This document shows positions 46,420 to 57,193 of a DNA stretch of 64,000 nucleotides, in pieces. Each line of letters opens with the position of its first letter. The first letter of the stretch is position 1. The notes under the pieces were generated by a model. It saw nothing but the letters and a program-made list of their open reading frames with translations, searched no databases and was not told the DNA's origin. A program made the translations under genes and the position numbers. This DNA is from Tropicimonas isoalkanivorans (GTDB lineage: Bacteria > Pseudomonadota > Alphaproteobacteria > Rhodobacterales > Rhodobacteraceae): NCBI RefSeq assembly GCF_900112335.1, contig NZ_FOLG01000003.1:1-64000 (forward strand), written 5' to 3'.

Positions 46420-46788
46420 ATGGCGAATATCACTTTCACCTCCCCCATCATGCACCGGGACAAGACGATCTACGCCGTCGCCGGAGACACCAAGACCATC
46501 CTGGCGCTTGCGGAAGAGCATCAGATTCCGATCCCGTTCGAGTGCCGCGATGGCAATTGCGGCTCCTGCCTGATCGAGGTCAGCTACATCGACGACAAGC
46601 CCAAGATGAGCATCGCTCTGACAGAGAAGGAAAAGGCCCGGCTGAAGGAGCTTCAGGTCGTGACGGCGGAGGAGATTGCCGACGCGGAAGTGAGAGACAT
46701 GCCGCCGCGCTACCGGCTCGCCTGCCAGTACATCGCCCGTGACGAAGAGGTGCGCATTCGCTTCACCGGCACACCCGGCGGGTCCTGA
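46420..46788 (+). CDS. fesII: 2Fe-2S ferredoxin, Shethna protein II (FeSII) type
   Basis: This 122-residue protein has the same length as Azotobacter vinelandii FeSII and closely parallel segments: FTSPIMHRDKTIYAVAG, IPFECRDGNCGSCLIEV, DMPPRYRLACQYI and a final FTGTPGGS. FeSII binds MoFe and Fe protein when oxidised and holds nitrogenase in a reversible, oxygen-protected complex. The 2Fe-2S cluster ligands are the three Cys of the CRDGNCGSC motif and the later Cys. It has its own NifA site and sigma-54 promoter. Start at 46420 after CGAGAGGA. Confidence 0.93.
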   Translation: MANITFTSPIMHRDKTIYAVAGDTKTILALAEEHQIPIPFECRDGNCGSCLIEVSYIDDKPKMSIALTEKEKARLKELQVVTAEEIADAEVRDMPPRYRLACQYIARDEEVRIRFTGTPGGS

Positions 46789-46857
46789 CAGCGCCCGCTC
46801 CCGGGAGGCTCCAGGGGCGCGCGACTTAACCGACTTTCAACACCAAGGAGACCATCG

Positions 46858-47397
46858 ATGAAAACAGGATTCCGGCTGCCTGACGTAACCTTTCGTACCC
46901 GTGTGTACGATGAGAGCGTCGGCGGCCCCAACCCATACCGCTGGCAGGATCTGACCACGGCCGACTACTTCGCCGGCAAACGCGCGATCCTGTTCGCCTT
47001 GCCCGGAGCTTTCACCCCCACGTGCTCCACCTACCAGTTGCCGGGGTTCGAAATGAATGTCGAGCGCTTCAAGGCGGCGGGGATCGACGCGATCTATTGC
47101 CTATCGGTGAACGACGCTTTCACGATGAACAAGTGGGCGGAGATGCAGGGGATCACCACCATCGGCATGATCCCGGACGGATCGGCCGAATTTACCCGAA
47201 AGATGGGAATGTTGGTCGCGAAGGACAATCTGGGGTTCGGTATGCGGTCTTGGCGCTATGCGGCCGTTGTCGACGATGGCGTGATCGAGGCCTGGTTCGA
47301 AGAGCCGGGCATCGTGGACAACTGTGCGGACGACCCCTACGGCGAGTCGAGCCCGGAGACGATCCTGGCCTATCTGGAAACCGCCGCAGCGGCGTGA
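46858..47397 (+). CDS. Peroxiredoxin (Prx5 family)
   Basis: This 179-residue thiol peroxidase has the peroxidatic Cys in PGAFTPTCSTYQLPGF and the Prx5-type continuation CLSVNDAFTMNKWAE. It reduces H2O2 or alkyl hydroperoxides. It is 69 bp downstream of fesII with AAGGAGACC as ribosome site and no promoter of its own that I can see. It is therefore likely coexpressed with nitrogenase protection. Confidence 0.92.
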   Translation: MKTGFRLPDVTFRTRVYDESVGGPNPYRWQDLTTADYFAGKRAILFALPGAFTPTCSTYQLPGFEMNVERFKAAGIDAIYCLSVNDAFTMNKWAEMQGITTIGMIPDGSAEFTRKMGMLVAKDNLGFGMRSWRYAAVVDDGVIEAWFEEPGIVDNCADDPYGESSPETILAYLETAAAA

Positions 47398-47429
47398 TTT
47401 CCTCCGTCAGAACGAACCGCCAACAGCTT

Positions 47430-47449
47430 CGGGGCCCTAGGGGGCCCCG
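47430..47449. terminator. Possible bidirectional hairpin between converging genes
   Basis: CGGGGCCC and GGGCCCCG arms around TAGG form an 8-bp stem between the peroxiredoxin gene and the FAD protein on the other strand. Only a weak T-rich tail follows. Confidence 0.5.
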
Positions 47450-47485
47450 TTCGCGTTCCTGAGGGAGTGTCTGGGGTTTGGACTG

Positions 47486-48514
47486 TCACACCATCAGCGA
47501 GGCGCGGGCCGTGGCGCGGCCTTGTTCCAGCGCCCCGCTAACGCTCCGGCGTGCGCCCTTGCGAGCGTCGCCGACCACGAAAGCGGCGGGTCTTAAGCCG
47601 GACCGCCCATCCGGCGCGCAGGGGCACCAGCCGCTTTCGTCGGCGAGGCCCGCAAGGTGCGCGATGGCTGCCGCGCGACGCGGAGTGACGAAGTTCACAA
47701 CGTCGGCGGTCACCGCGCCGAGGGGCGTCTCCAGGCGCCCACGGCGCGTGTCCACGGCCAGCACAGTGCCCCCCTCAACCGGTCCGCACCAGGTGACACG
47801 CTTCGCCGTGAGTGTGGTTTCCGGCAGGAGGGCCGCAAAGGTCGCAGCGGTCTCGGACTGTTCTGCCGCGTCCAGAACGGTAAGGCGCGCATCAGGCCGA
47901 TTCCGCTCCAGGTCTTGGGCAATGTACAGGGCGCGGCGTGCCGCCTCATCGGGATTGCCACCGGCGTCTGCCGGGAGCCGGAGGACGACGTGCCCCCTCT
48001 CCGGCAAAGCGGCGAGCTGCCCGGCAAAGCGCCGCGCCTCCCGCGCGCTGCCCCATACGGCAGGCCATTGATGGCCAGCGACGGCGTCGAAGCCGGGGAT
48101 GGCCTCCGCGCGGGGCGCGGTGCCAGGAGCGACGACGAGGGTTCCGAATGGGAGGCGCCGGCCGCTGAAAAGCTCCAGCCGGCGGTTTCGCCAGTCGAGG
48201 CCGACAACCTCGTCGATCACGATACCGACGCCGGCCTGCGCCAGCGCACCGTAACCGACGGCGGATGGGCGCATGAGCGCGGCCGGGGCGTCGACGTTCC
48301 CCGCCAAGCGGGTGGGGTCGCGTTCGACGAGCGTCACACGCGCTTCCGGGCGGGCGGCGCGGATCGCCAGCGCCGTTGCCGCACCCGCAGGGCCGCCGCC
48401 GATGATCAGGCTGGGCTCACCCGCCCCGGCGGTTGCGACTAGTCCGGCGGTGGCGAGCGCTACACCTCCGGCAAGCGAGTGTCCCAGAAAATGGCGGCGG
48501 GTCAGGTCCTTCAT
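47486..48514 (-). CDS. FAD-dependent oxidoreductase, flavocytochrome-c/sulfide dehydrogenase-like, Tat-exported
   Basis: This 342-residue protein starts with a twin-arginine motif (TRRHFLGHSLAGG) and an Ala-rich segment, so it should be periplasmic. It has the FAD motif IIGGGPAGAATA and ends with VVGDARKGARRSVSGALEQG. It resembles the flavin subunit of flavocytochrome c sulfide dehydrogenase but lacks the usual C-terminal extension, and no cytochrome partner is near. A sigma-54 promoter at 48593-48608 lies 79 bases upstream on its strand, placing it in the nif regulon. Its electron donor and role are unknown. Confidence 0.8.
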   Translation of the reverse strand: MKDLTRRHFLGHSLAGGVALATAGLVATAGAGEPSLIIGGGPAGAATALAIRAARPEARVTLVERDPTRLAGNVDAPAALMRPSAVGYGALAQAGVGIVIDEVVGLDWRNRRLELFSGRRLPFGTLVVAPGTAPRAEAIPGFDAVAGHQWPAVWGSAREARRFAGQLAALPERGHVVLRLPADAGGNPDEAARRALYIAQDLERNRPDARLTVLDAAEQSETAATFAALLPETTLTAKRVTWCGPVEGGTVLAVDTRRGRLETPLGAVTADVVNFVTPRRAAAIAHLAGLADESGWCPCAPDGRSGLRPAAFVVGDARKGARRSVSGALEQGRATARASLMV

Positions 48515-48592
48515 GGCTACCTCTCAGTCAGACGTCTTGTGGGGGGCCGCGATGGCGAATGCCCCGGGGGCCAGAGTGCCTCGTGAAAACAA

Positions 48593-48608
48593 AGCAATGG
48601 CCGTGCCA
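48593..48608 (-). promoter_or_regulatory. Sigma-54 promoter of the FAD-dependent oxidoreductase gene
   Basis: On the minus strand the sequence reads TGGCAC-GGCCA-TTGCT, an exact -24/-12 match. No TGT-N10-ACA site was found in the 173-base gap upstream; NifA may bind within or beyond apbE. Confidence 0.85.
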
Positions 48609-48687
48609 TCCATCCGACCGCCGAAGCGACTGCGGGGAGCATGGATAACAGGTTCGGCACGCCCGCAAGCGGCGGCTCCATTCACGC

Positions 48688-49785
48688 TCATAGCGCCCCT
48701 CCGGGCCGAGGAAGCTCTAAAACAGTCAAGCGCAGGGCTTGGTCGGCGCTCCCACCGGGAGGCAGCTCAAGTCGCTCGGCCATCGCGGGCGTCGCGTACA
48801 TGCGGCCCTCGCGGTCGATCAGCAGGGCCGCCTCGATCCCCATGGCGACGGCGGTCGCACCCCATTGCTCCAGCCCGGCGACGCTGAGAGCGGTCGCGGC
48901 GGCATCCGCCCGCGCCCCGTTGGTGTCGAGCACCGTGGCGGAGACGATGTCGCCCACGGGCCATCCGGTTCGGGGGTCGAGGATGTGGGAAAATCGCGCC
49001 CCGTCGTGCTCCAGGAACCGTTCATAATTACCGGAGGTGTAAACGGCCTCGCCGGGGTGAACCGACAGCGCCGCCACGGCCCCCCAGCCGAACGGATCGC
49101 GGATCGCCAGCCGCCATTCCCGCGCGCCGCGGGTGCCGATCACGTTGATGTCCCCACCGGCGTTGAGCACCGCATTGTTGATCCCCTCATCCGTCAGCCG
49201 CGCGGCGGCAAGATCGAGTGCCGCACCCTTGGCGTAGCCACCGAGATCGAGCCGCACCGCTGGGTTGACCGACCAGACGCGGTTGCCGTCGAACCGAAGA
49301 TCCGCCATGCGCGGGCGCGCTTCGCGCAGCTCCGCAATCCTGCCCGGATCAGGCAATGGGCCGTCGGGAGGCAGGTCGTCGTGAAAGCCCCACAGGGCAA
49401 TGAGGGCGCCGATGGCGGGCTCGAACAGCCCGCCGCTCGCCTCCGAGAGTGCTTTGCCCTGACGCAGAACGTCCGCCAGATCGTCCGAAACCTCCATCGT
49501 CCGGCCGAGGGCAATGGCGTCGTTCAGCCGGCCCAATTCGCCCGGGTCCCAAGCGTGCCAGTCCCGGTGGAGACGGCGGAACTCCTTTTCGAGGGCAGCG
49601 GTCGCTGCGCGCGCCTTGGCTTCGGGAACGCCCTCGATCACGACCTCGACGAGGGTCCCGAAGACGTAAAGCGTTTCGCTGTGTACCGGCGCGGGCCGGC
49701 TGGCGCGCCCCACCCCAGTGACGCCGATCACGAGCGCGACACAGAGCGCGGCGAGCAGCGCTGTCCCCCTGCCCGCTCGCGTCAT
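48688..49785 (-). CDS. apbE: FAD:protein FMN transferase ApbE
   Basis: This 365-residue flavin transferase attaches FMN to Thr in RnfD and RnfG. It has an N-terminal membrane or lipoprotein-like anchor and the ApbE motifs LDLGGYAKGAALD, NAGGDINV, YTSGNYERF and HILDPRTGWPV. It overlaps rseC by four bases. The start at 49785 fits that overlap; the open frame upstream to 50118 is antisense-like filler. It is the last gene of the leftward flavodiiron operon facing away from rnf. Confidence 0.93.
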   Translation of the reverse strand: MTRAGRGTALLAALCVALVIGVTGVGRASRPAPVHSETLYVFGTLVEVVIEGVPEAKARAATAALEKEFRRLHRDWHAWDPGELGRLNDAIALGRTMEVSDDLADVLRQGKALSEASGGLFEPAIGALIALWGFHDDLPPDGPLPDPGRIAELREARPRMADLRFDGNRVWSVNPAVRLDLGGYAKGAALDLAAARLTDEGINNAVLNAGGDINVIGTRGAREWRLAIRDPFGWGAVAALSVHPGEAVYTSGNYERFLEHDGARFSHILDPRTGWPVGDIVSATVLDTNGARADAAATALSVAGLEQWGATAVAMGIEAALLIDREGRMYATPAMAERLELPPGGSADQALRLTVLELPRPGGAL

Positions 49786-50252
49786 AGCGCACCCTCCTCC
49801 CCGATCCGACCCTCGATGCGCATGTTCGCGCGCTGGCGCTCGCGGCGGTCGGCCCGCGCAAGGGGCAGGAAGGACAGGGCCAGTGCCGGAATGCAAAGTG
49901 CAGCCGTGGCTGCATCCGGCAGGCCGGCTGCGAGCGAGGCCATCGCCGTTGCCGCCAGGGCGGCCGGCGGCAGCAGGTAGGCGCGGATCGCGGCCCCGAG
50001 AAAGGCACCGCTCTCCATCGCCACCACTACCTCGTCGCCCGGCGCGAGCGGCATGGCGGACGGCAAGCGCACCTTCTGCGTCCCCCCGACCATCTCCGCC
50101 AGCGCGCCCGCACCACACCCCAACCGGGCCGAGCAGTGAACGCAGGCGGAGGCGCGTTTCCCCGCCAGGATGGCCTCACCGTCCTCCCAACCGGCAACCC
50201 GCAGCCGCCGGCGCAAGAGGGCGTCGGACTCGTCGAGACCGGAGGGGGTCAT
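49782..50252 (-). CDS. rseC: RseC/SoxR-reducing-system family membrane protein
   Basis: This 156-residue inner-membrane protein has the Cys-rich N-terminal motif ACVHCSARLGCGAG and two predicted helices (about 80-130) followed by a basic tail. In other bacteria RseC works with Rnf/Rsx in reducing SoxR. Here, between ferredoxin genes and apbE, it more likely assists Rnf assembly or iron-sulfur insertion. It overlaps the ferredoxin and apbE genes by four bases each. Confidence 0.85.
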   Translation of the reverse strand: MTPSGLDESDALLRRRLRVAGWEDGEAILAGKRASACVHCSARLGCGAGALAEMVGGTQKVRLPSAMPLAPGDEVVVAMESGAFLGAAIRAYLLPPAALAATAMASLAAGLPDAATAALCIPALALSFLPLARADRRERQRANMRIEGRIGEEGAL

Positions 50253-50446
50253 TCCGCCGGGACGATGCAGCCGTCTTCCATGCAGACGCTCACACACTGG
50301 GGGATGTCATGATCGGGCTCACACTCCGTGCAAATCGCCGCGTTGATCGTAAAGACCCCTTTCTTGGGAAAGATCGCGCCGGTCGGGCAGACCGGTTCGC
50401 AGTCGTTACACGCTGTGCAGAGATCGCCCATGATTTGCATAGCCAT
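50249..50446 (-). CDS. fdxN: 2[4Fe-4S] ferredoxin, FdxN type, near rnf
   Basis: This 65-residue ferredoxin has CTACNDCEPVCPTGA and CTECEPDHDIPQCVSVC. It is similar in build to the ferredoxin after nifB but a distinct copy. In Rhodobacter the FdxN coded beside fdxC and rnf is the main electron donor to nitrogenase. It overlaps rseC and lies 108 bp after fdxC. Confidence 0.92.
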   Translation of the reverse strand: MAMQIMGDLCTACNDCEPVCPTGAIFPKKGVFTINAAICTECEPDHDIPQCVSVCMEDGCIVPAE

Positions 50447-50554
50447 TCGGATTTCCTTTCGCTTTTTGAATGCCCGCCGCTTGGCGCGGAGAGCGGCTCG
50501 GCGCCCGGATCCTGGGAGGGGACTGAGGACGCCCCGGGGTTGGGTGCCGTCCGA

Positions 50555-52181
<1,627 letters not shown>

Positions 52182-52254
52182 GATGAGCTTCCTTCGTCTC
52201 ACGACTGCAACCTTTGGCCCACCACGACGGAATGGGACCTCACAGGCGATGTGA

Positions 52255-52270
52255 AGCAACGATCATGCCA
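52255..52270 (-). promoter_or_regulatory. Sigma-54 promoter of the flavodiiron-fdxC-fdxN-rseC-apbE operon
   Basis: On the minus strand the element reads TGGCAT-GATCG-TTGCT, keeping GG-N10-GC, with T for C at the sixth base. The start near 52244 means translation must begin downstream of the TTG at 52259. Confidence 0.8.
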
Positions 52271-52354
52271 TGCGTGGGGACAGGTCGATCTGTGAGCTGA
52301 GGCGGTGCTCCGGGGCGAAGTTGCGCTCCACCCTCCCGACAACGCTCCGACAAT

Positions 52355-52370
52355 TGTCGCAAACGCGACC
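52355..52370. promoter_or_regulatory. NifA-like palindrome shared by flavodiiron and rnf promoters
   Basis: TGT-CGCAAACGCG-ACC matches TGT-N10-ACA except for the last base. It has the same TGTCGC and GCGAC arms as the other sites and is preceded by CGACAATTGTCG, a second overlapping palindrome. Confidence 0.7.
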
Positions 52371-52574
52371 TTGCCCCTCGAGCCGCCCGCGCCGGGGCAG
52401 TAGGCGCGGGGAGGCACGCGGAAGGCCGAGTCTTTCACCTGACAATGCGGGGGAAGGAACGCGCGCGCGGCGGAAACGGCTTAGCATGGTCCTGCCTGAG
52501 GGACCGTTCTGCGCCGTCCCGCCCGCCTCTGCCGTCTTGCGCGGCGGGCATCAGACCGGTCGCCCGCCGCAGGA

Positions 52575-52590
52575 TGGCACGGCGGTTGCT
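52575..52590 (+). promoter_or_regulatory. Sigma-54 promoter of rnfABCDGEH
   Basis: TGGCAC-GGCGG-TTGCT is an exact -24/-12 match, about 92 bases before rnfA. Confidence 0.92.
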
Positions 52591-52681
52591 TCCTATCCGA
52601 TGAGCCCCGCCTCGCCGTCCGGCCGACGCCGGACCCGTCCCGCGAGGGGTGCCAGTGGCCGAAGATCCGCGGAGCGACGCA

Positions 52682-53263
52682 ATGGAACATTACCTGGTCA
52701 TCCTGCTTGGCACTGCGCTGGTGAATAACGTGGTGTTGGTGAAGTTCCTCGGCCTTTGCCCGTTCATGGGCGTGTCCCGGCGGGTCGATGCCGCCATCGG
52801 GATGGGTCTGGCGACCACCTTCGTGCTGACGCTTGCCGCCGCGGCGAGTTGGGTCATCGAAGCGCTGATCCTGGTGCCGCTCGACCTGGGCTTCCTGCGC
52901 ATCCTCAGTTTCATCCTCGTCATCGCCGCCATCGTGCAATTCACCGAGATGGTCATTCGCAAGGTCTCCCCAACGCTCTATCGCGCGCTTGGTATCTACT
53001 TGCCGCTCATCACCACCAACTGCGCCGTGCTCGGCGTGGCGCTGCTCAACGTGCAGGGGAACCACTCATTCGCTGAGAGCTTGCTTTACGGCTTCGGCTC
53101 GGCGGCAGGGTTCACGCTCGTACTGGTAATCTTCGCCGGCCAGCGCGAACGGCTGGCGCGCATGGCAGTGCCGGGCCCGTTCCAGGGACCGCCGGTTGGC
53201 TTCATCACCGCTGGTCTGCTGTCCATGGCCTTCATGGGCTTTGCCGGCCTCGTCGCCAACTGA
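52682..53263 (+). CDS. rnfA: Rnf complex membrane subunit RnfA
   Basis: This 193-residue integral membrane subunit has about six helices. It has [16 protein letters not shown] near the N-terminus and [15 protein letters not shown] in the middle. The two Cys belong to the Fe-S site shared with RnfE in the membrane core. It begins the seven-gene rnf operon, with the start at 52682 after GAGCGACGCA. An upstream extension is not used. Confidence 0.95.
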   Translation: MEHYLVILLGTALVNNVVLVKFLGLCPFMGVSRRVDAAIGMGLATTFVLTLAAAASWVIEALILVPLDLGFLRILSFILVIAAIVQFTEMVIRKVSPTLYRALGIYLPLITTNCAVLGVALLNVQGNHSFAESLLYGFGSAAGFTLVLVIFAGQRERLARMAVPGPFQGPPVGFITAGLLSMAFMGFAGLVAN

Positions 53264-53280
53264 CGCCAAGGAGACATTCC

Positions 53281-53838
53281 GTGATCCAAGCCCTTGCTAC
53301 CATGACTGCCCTGGGTGTCGGTTTCGGCACGATCCTCGGCATCGCCGCGCGCCGCTTCCACGTGGATTCCCCAGCCATCGTCGACGAGATCGAGAAGATC
53401 CTGCCCGGCACGAACTGCGGTCAGTGTGGGTTCGCCGGATGTCGTGGGGCAGCCGAAGCGGTGGCCGCAGGCGATGCGCCGGTCACGCTCTGCCCGCCGG
53501 GAGGGCGCGATGTTGCGATGCAACTGGTCGAGGTTGCCGGGCCGGAGTGCGGCGGCGGGGTCGCCGACCTGTCCAGCCTCGCCGAAACGGAGCCGATGGT
53601 CGCCTTTGTCTTCGAGGATCACTGCACCGGCTGCACCAAGTGCTTCAAGCGTTGCCCGACCGACGCCATCGTCGGCGCGGCCAAGCAGATCCATACCGTT
53701 ATCAACGATGCCTGCACCGGCTGCGAGGCTTGCATGGAGGTCTGCCCGACCGAGGCGATCATCCTGCGCAGCAAGCCGCGCACCTTGCGAAACTGGCACT
53801 GGCCCAAGCCCGGCGGCACCGTCGGGACGGCCGCTTAG
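53281..53838 (+). CDS. rnfB: Rnf complex iron-sulfur subunit RnfB
   Basis: This 185-residue subunit has one N-terminal membrane helix and the 4Fe-4S domain NCGQCGFAGC. Two ferredoxin motifs follow (CTGCTKCFKRCPTDA and CTGCEACMEVCPTEA). It exchanges electrons with the soluble ferredoxin. The start is GTG 53281 after AAGGAGAC. Confidence 0.95.
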   Translation: MIQALATMTALGVGFGTILGIAARRFHVDSPAIVDEIEKILPGTNCGQCGFAGCRGAAEAVAAGDAPVTLCPPGGRDVAMQLVEVAGPECGGGVADLSSLAETEPMVAFVFEDHCTGCTKCFKRCPTDAIVGAAKQIHTVINDACTGCEACMEVCPTEAIILRSKPRTLRNWHWPKPGGTVGTAA

Positions 53839-53850
53839 GGACACCATTCC

Positions 53851-55398
53851 ATGAAGCTTTTCTCACTTGCCGCCCTGAAACGGACCTCCGACATTTTTGC
53901 CATTCGCGGCGGGATACATCCGGAGACGCGGAAATACCTGTCCGCGCAGAGTGCCATAGAGCAAATGCCGCTGCCGTCGTTGATCCGGGTGCCGCTGCAA
54001 CAGCATGTGGGCGCCGAGGCGGTTGCGCTGGTCAAGCGCGACGACCGGGTGCTGAAGGGCCAGTTGATCGGCAAGGCCCGGGGCGCGATTTCGGCCAACG
54101 TGCACGCGCCAACGTCCGGGCGGGTAATCGCGGTCGGCCATTTCGCGGCGCCACACCCGTCCGGACTGCCGGTCGCAACGATCACGATACGGCCGGATGG
54201 GAAGGACGAGTGGGGCCCGCGGATGCCCCGCCTTCGGCCGGAGGACGCTGACCCGAACGAGATCGCGGAGCGTGTGATGGAAGCCGGCATCGTCGGCATG
54301 GGCGGCGCGGTCTTCCCCGCGGCGGTGAAGCTCAACCAGCGCGAGCGTTACGATCTGCACACACTGGTCATCAACGGCTCCGAATGCGAGCCCTATCTCA
54401 CCTGCGACGACCGCCTCCTGCGCGAGCGCGCCGAAGAGATCGCCGACGGAATCCGCATCCTCGCCAGGGCGGTCGGGGTTAAGAAGGTCATCATCGCCAT
54501 CGAGGCCAACAAGCCCGAAGCAATCGAGGCCATGCGGCGCCACACCTTCGCCATCGGGCCGGAGGCGCGGGTGACGAAGGTGCCGACCCTCTACCCGATG
54601 GGCTCAGCCCAGCATCTGGTCAAGGCGGTGACGGGCCTGGAGGTGCCGGCGCGCGCCCGTACGGCCGAACTTGGCGTTTTGGTCCACAACGTCGCCACGG
54701 CCTACGCCGTTCACAAGGCGGTGCGCTACGGCGAGCCCCTGATCTCGCGGGTGATGACCGTCTCCGGACAGGGTGTGAAGCGCCCCGCGAACGTTGAGGC
54801 ACTGATCGGCACGCCGGTCTCCGACATCCTCAAACAATGCGGCGGCCTGACGGGAGAGCCCGACCGGTTGCTGCTGGGCGGCCCGATGATGGGCCTGCCG
54901 ATTCTGAGCCTGCGGGTACCGGTCATCAAGGGCACCAGCGGCATCCTGGCACTGATGCGGACCGAAACGCGGCCGCGCGCGGAAATGCCCTGCATCCGCT
55001 GCGGCGGCTGCGTGAAGGTTTGCCCCTGCGGGCTGATGCCGATGGAAATGCACGCGCGTATCCAGGCCGACGACCTTGACGGCGCGGTCGATCTCGGCCT
55101 GCCGGACTGCATCTCCTGCGGCTCCTGCTCGTTCAACTGTCCCTCCAACATCCAGCTCGTGCAGGGCTTCAACTACGCTCTCGGACGGCTGGCCGTGAAA
55201 CAGAGCCAGAAGCACCAACAGGAGGAGACGAAACGCCTCGCAGCAGCACGCACGGCCCGCATGGACGCCATCGCGGAGAAGAAACGCGCCGCCATGGCCA
55301 AACGGAAGGCGGAAATGGCCGCCAAGAAAAAGCGGGAGGCTGAGGCGGCTGCGGAGGCTGGAGCGGCCAGACCCAATCCGCAGGAGGCTGCCGAATGA
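53851..55398 (+). CDS. rnfC: Rnf complex NADH-binding subunit RnfC
   Basis: This 515-residue peripheral subunit binds NADH and FMN. It resembles NuoF in the centre ([25 protein letters not shown]). Two 4Fe-4S motifs ([12 protein letters not shown] and [12 protein letters not shown]) follow, and a Lys/Ala/Glu-rich coiled-coil tail covers the last 70 or so residues. It overlaps rnfD by four bases. Confidence 0.95.
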   Translation: MKLFSLAALKRTSDIFAIRGGIHPETRKYLSAQSAIEQMPLPSLIRVPLQQHVGAEAVALVKRDDRVLKGQLIGKARGAISANVHAPTSGRVIAVGHFAAPHPSGLPVATITIRPDGKDEWGPRMPRLRPEDADPNEIAERVMEAGIVGMGGAVFPAAVKLNQRERYDLHTLVINGSECEPYLTCDDRLLRERAEEIADGIRILARAVGVKKVIIAIEANKPEAIEAMRRHTFAIGPEARVTKVPTLYPMGSAQHLVKAVTGLEVPARARTAELGVLVHNVATAYAVHKAVRYGEPLISRVMTVSGQGVKRPANVEALIGTPVSDILKQCGGLTGEPDRLLLGGPMMGLPILSLRVPVIKGTSGILALMRTETRPRAEMPCIRCGGCVKVCPCGLMPMEMHARIQADDLDGAVDLGLPDCISCGSCSFNCPSNIQLVQGFNYALGRLAVKQSQKHQQEETKRLAAARTARMDAIAEKKRAAMAKRKAEMAAKKKREAEAAAEAGAARPNPQEAAE

Positions 55399-56477
55399 TT
55401 CCGCAGGCCATTGTCAGCGGGCCCCATGCCCATTCCAAGTTCTCGGTCGCCGAAACGATGGCGTCGGTCATGGCGTGCCTGACGCCCGCAACCTGCCTGG
55501 GCTTCTACCAGTTCGGCTGGCCGGCGATTCTGCTGTTCTCCGTCACGGTGCTGAGCGCGCTGGTCTTCGAGGGACTGTGCCTCGCCATCGCCGGGCGACC
55601 GGTGCCGCGGTTCCTGTTCGACGGCTCGGCGGCGCTAACTGGCTGGCTGTTGGCGATGACACTGCCGCCCTGGGCGCCGTGGTGGGTGGGCACGGTCGGC
55701 GCCTTCATCGCCATCGTCATCGGCAAGCACGTTTACGGCGGCCTTGGGCAGAACCTGTTCAATCCGGCGATGGTAGCGCGTGCCATGCTCCTGATCGCCT
55801 TGCCGGTGCCCATGACCATCTGGGTCCTGCCGGACCCGATGGGCGCGCCCGGTGCGCCGGGTCTGGCCGAGGCGATGGTGATCACCTTTGGCGGCGGCGG
55901 CAATATCGATGCGGTCAGCGGCGCAACCACCCTCGGCTTCGTGTCCGCCGGTTTGGACGGCGGGCGCACCCTGACGGACATCATGCCAGAGACCGCCGCG
56001 CTCAAAAGCCTGTTCTTCGGACACGTTGCCGGCAGCCTGGGAGAGACCAGCGCGTTGCTTCTGCTCGGGGGTGGCCTGCTGCTCATCGCGATGCGGGTCA
56101 TCCGCTGGCAGACCCCCGTCGCCGTGCTCGGCTCGGTCGCCGCCCTGTCCGGCGGTCTGCACCTGATCGATCCGGCAACCTTCGCCTCGCCGCTCTGGCA
56201 TCTGACGTCCGGCGGTCTGATGCTCTGCGCCTTCTTCATCGCAACCGACTACGTCACATCGCCGATTTCTGGGCTTGGCCAACTCGTCTATGGCGCGGGA
56301 ACGGGGCTGCTGATCGTGCTCATCCGCACGTGGGGCGCTTTTCCCGAAGGGGCTGCATTCGCCGTGCTGCTGATGAACGCCTGCACCCCGCTGATCGACA
56401 CCTGGACCCGGCCGCGCATCTTCGGGCGCGACCGCAAGGGCCGCCCCTTGGAGATCCCGCAGGGAGGGCGCCCATGA
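55395..56477 (+). CDS. rnfD: Rnf complex flavoprotein membrane subunit RnfD
   Basis: This 360-residue subunit has about ten helices. It contains the flavinylation motif SGATTLG in [15 protein letters not shown], where FMN is bound covalently to the Thr by Apb[19 protein letters not shown] is a family landmark. It overlaps rnfC and rnfG. Confidence 0.95.
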   Translation: MIPQAIVSGPHAHSKFSVAETMASVMACLTPATCLGFYQFGWPAILLFSVTVLSALVFEGLCLAIAGRPVPRFLFDGSAALTGWLLAMTLPPWAPWWVGTVGAFIAIVIGKHVYGGLGQNLFNPAMVARAMLLIALPVPMTIWVLPDPMGAPGAPGLAEAMVITFGGGGNIDAVSGATTLGFVSAGLDGGRTLTDIMPETAALKSLFFGHVAGSLGETSALLLLGGGLLLIAMRVIRWQTPVAVLGSVAALSGGLHLIDPATFASPLWHLTSGGLMLCAFFIATDYVTSPISGLGQLVYGAGTGLLIVLIRTWGAFPEGAAFAVLLMNACTPLIDTWTRPRIFGRDRKGRPLEIPQGGRP

Positions 56478-57193
56478 GCGACGAAACGATGACGGCGCCC
56501 GCCAGTGACGCGTGCCATTCCGCCCCGTCTGCACCGCGTGCCGCACGAAACAGGGTCTCCGAAACGCTTCGGGAATGGCCGGTGTCCCATGGACTTCTTC
56601 TCGGCGCATTCTCGCTCTGCACCGCGCTCGCTCTGTCTGTCGTCGACGACGTGACGCGCGGCTCGATCGCTCAGCGGTCGGCGGAGGACCTGCGGGCATC
56701 CCTGGCGCAGGTGGTGCCGGAGGAAATCCATAACGAAGCGCTGACGGCACATTTGCTGGACTTGCACGATCCGGAAGCTGGGCCGGTGACAGTCTACCGG
56801 GCGGTGAAGGACGGCGCCGTGACAGGCGTGGCCTATGAAATGACGGGCTACGGCTATGGCGGCCGCATCCAAGTGCTGATGGGGATCGATACCGAGGGCG
56901 AATTGCTCGGCGTCCGCGTGCTGTCCCATTCCGAGACGCCTGGGCTGGGCGACAAGATCGAGGTGGCGAAGTCCGACTGGATTTTGGGCTTCACCGGACT
57001 GTCCCTTACCGATCCGGCCCCAGCTGACTGGAACGTCCAGCGGGACGGCGGCGTCTTCGACCAGTTCTCCGGCGCCACCATCACACCCCGTGGCGTGGTG
57101 GGTGCCATTCGCGAGGGATTGGAGTTGTTCGAACGCAACCGCGCCGAGATGCTCGCACCACTGGACGACCCTTCGAGCGAGGAGACGGGCTGA
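56474..57193 (+). CDS. rnfG: Rnf complex flavoprotein subunit RnfG
   Basis: This 239-residue subunit has one N-terminal membrane anchor and a periplasmic FMN domain with [16 protein letters not shown] and the flavinylation motif SGATITP. The N-terminal 30 residues are a hydrophilic Ala/Pro-rich extension before the anchor. The start at 56474 overlaps the stop of rnfD; a longer frame upstream is a shadow of rnfD. Confidence 0.95.
   Translation: MSDETMTAPASDACHSAPSAPRAARNRVSETLREWPVSHGLLLGAFSLCTALALSVVDDVTRGSIAQRSAEDLRASLAQVVPEEIHNEALTAHLLDLHDPEAGPVTVYRAVKDGAVTGVAYEMTGYGYGGRIQVLMGIDTEGELLGVRVLSHSETPGLGDKIEVAKSDWILGFTGLSLTDPAPADWNVQRDGGVFDQFSGATITPRGVVGAIREGLELFERNRAEMLAPLDDPSSEETG

Larger units (their letters stand above)
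52182..52681. promoter_or_regulatory. Divergent control region between flavodiiron operon and rnf
   Basis: This gene-free stretch of about 500 bases holds a leftward sigma-54 promoter, one central NifA-like palindrome and a rightward sigma-54 promoter. The single palindrome lies about 85 bp from the left promoter and about 205 bp from the right one. Other parts show nothing recognisable. Confidence 0.8.
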
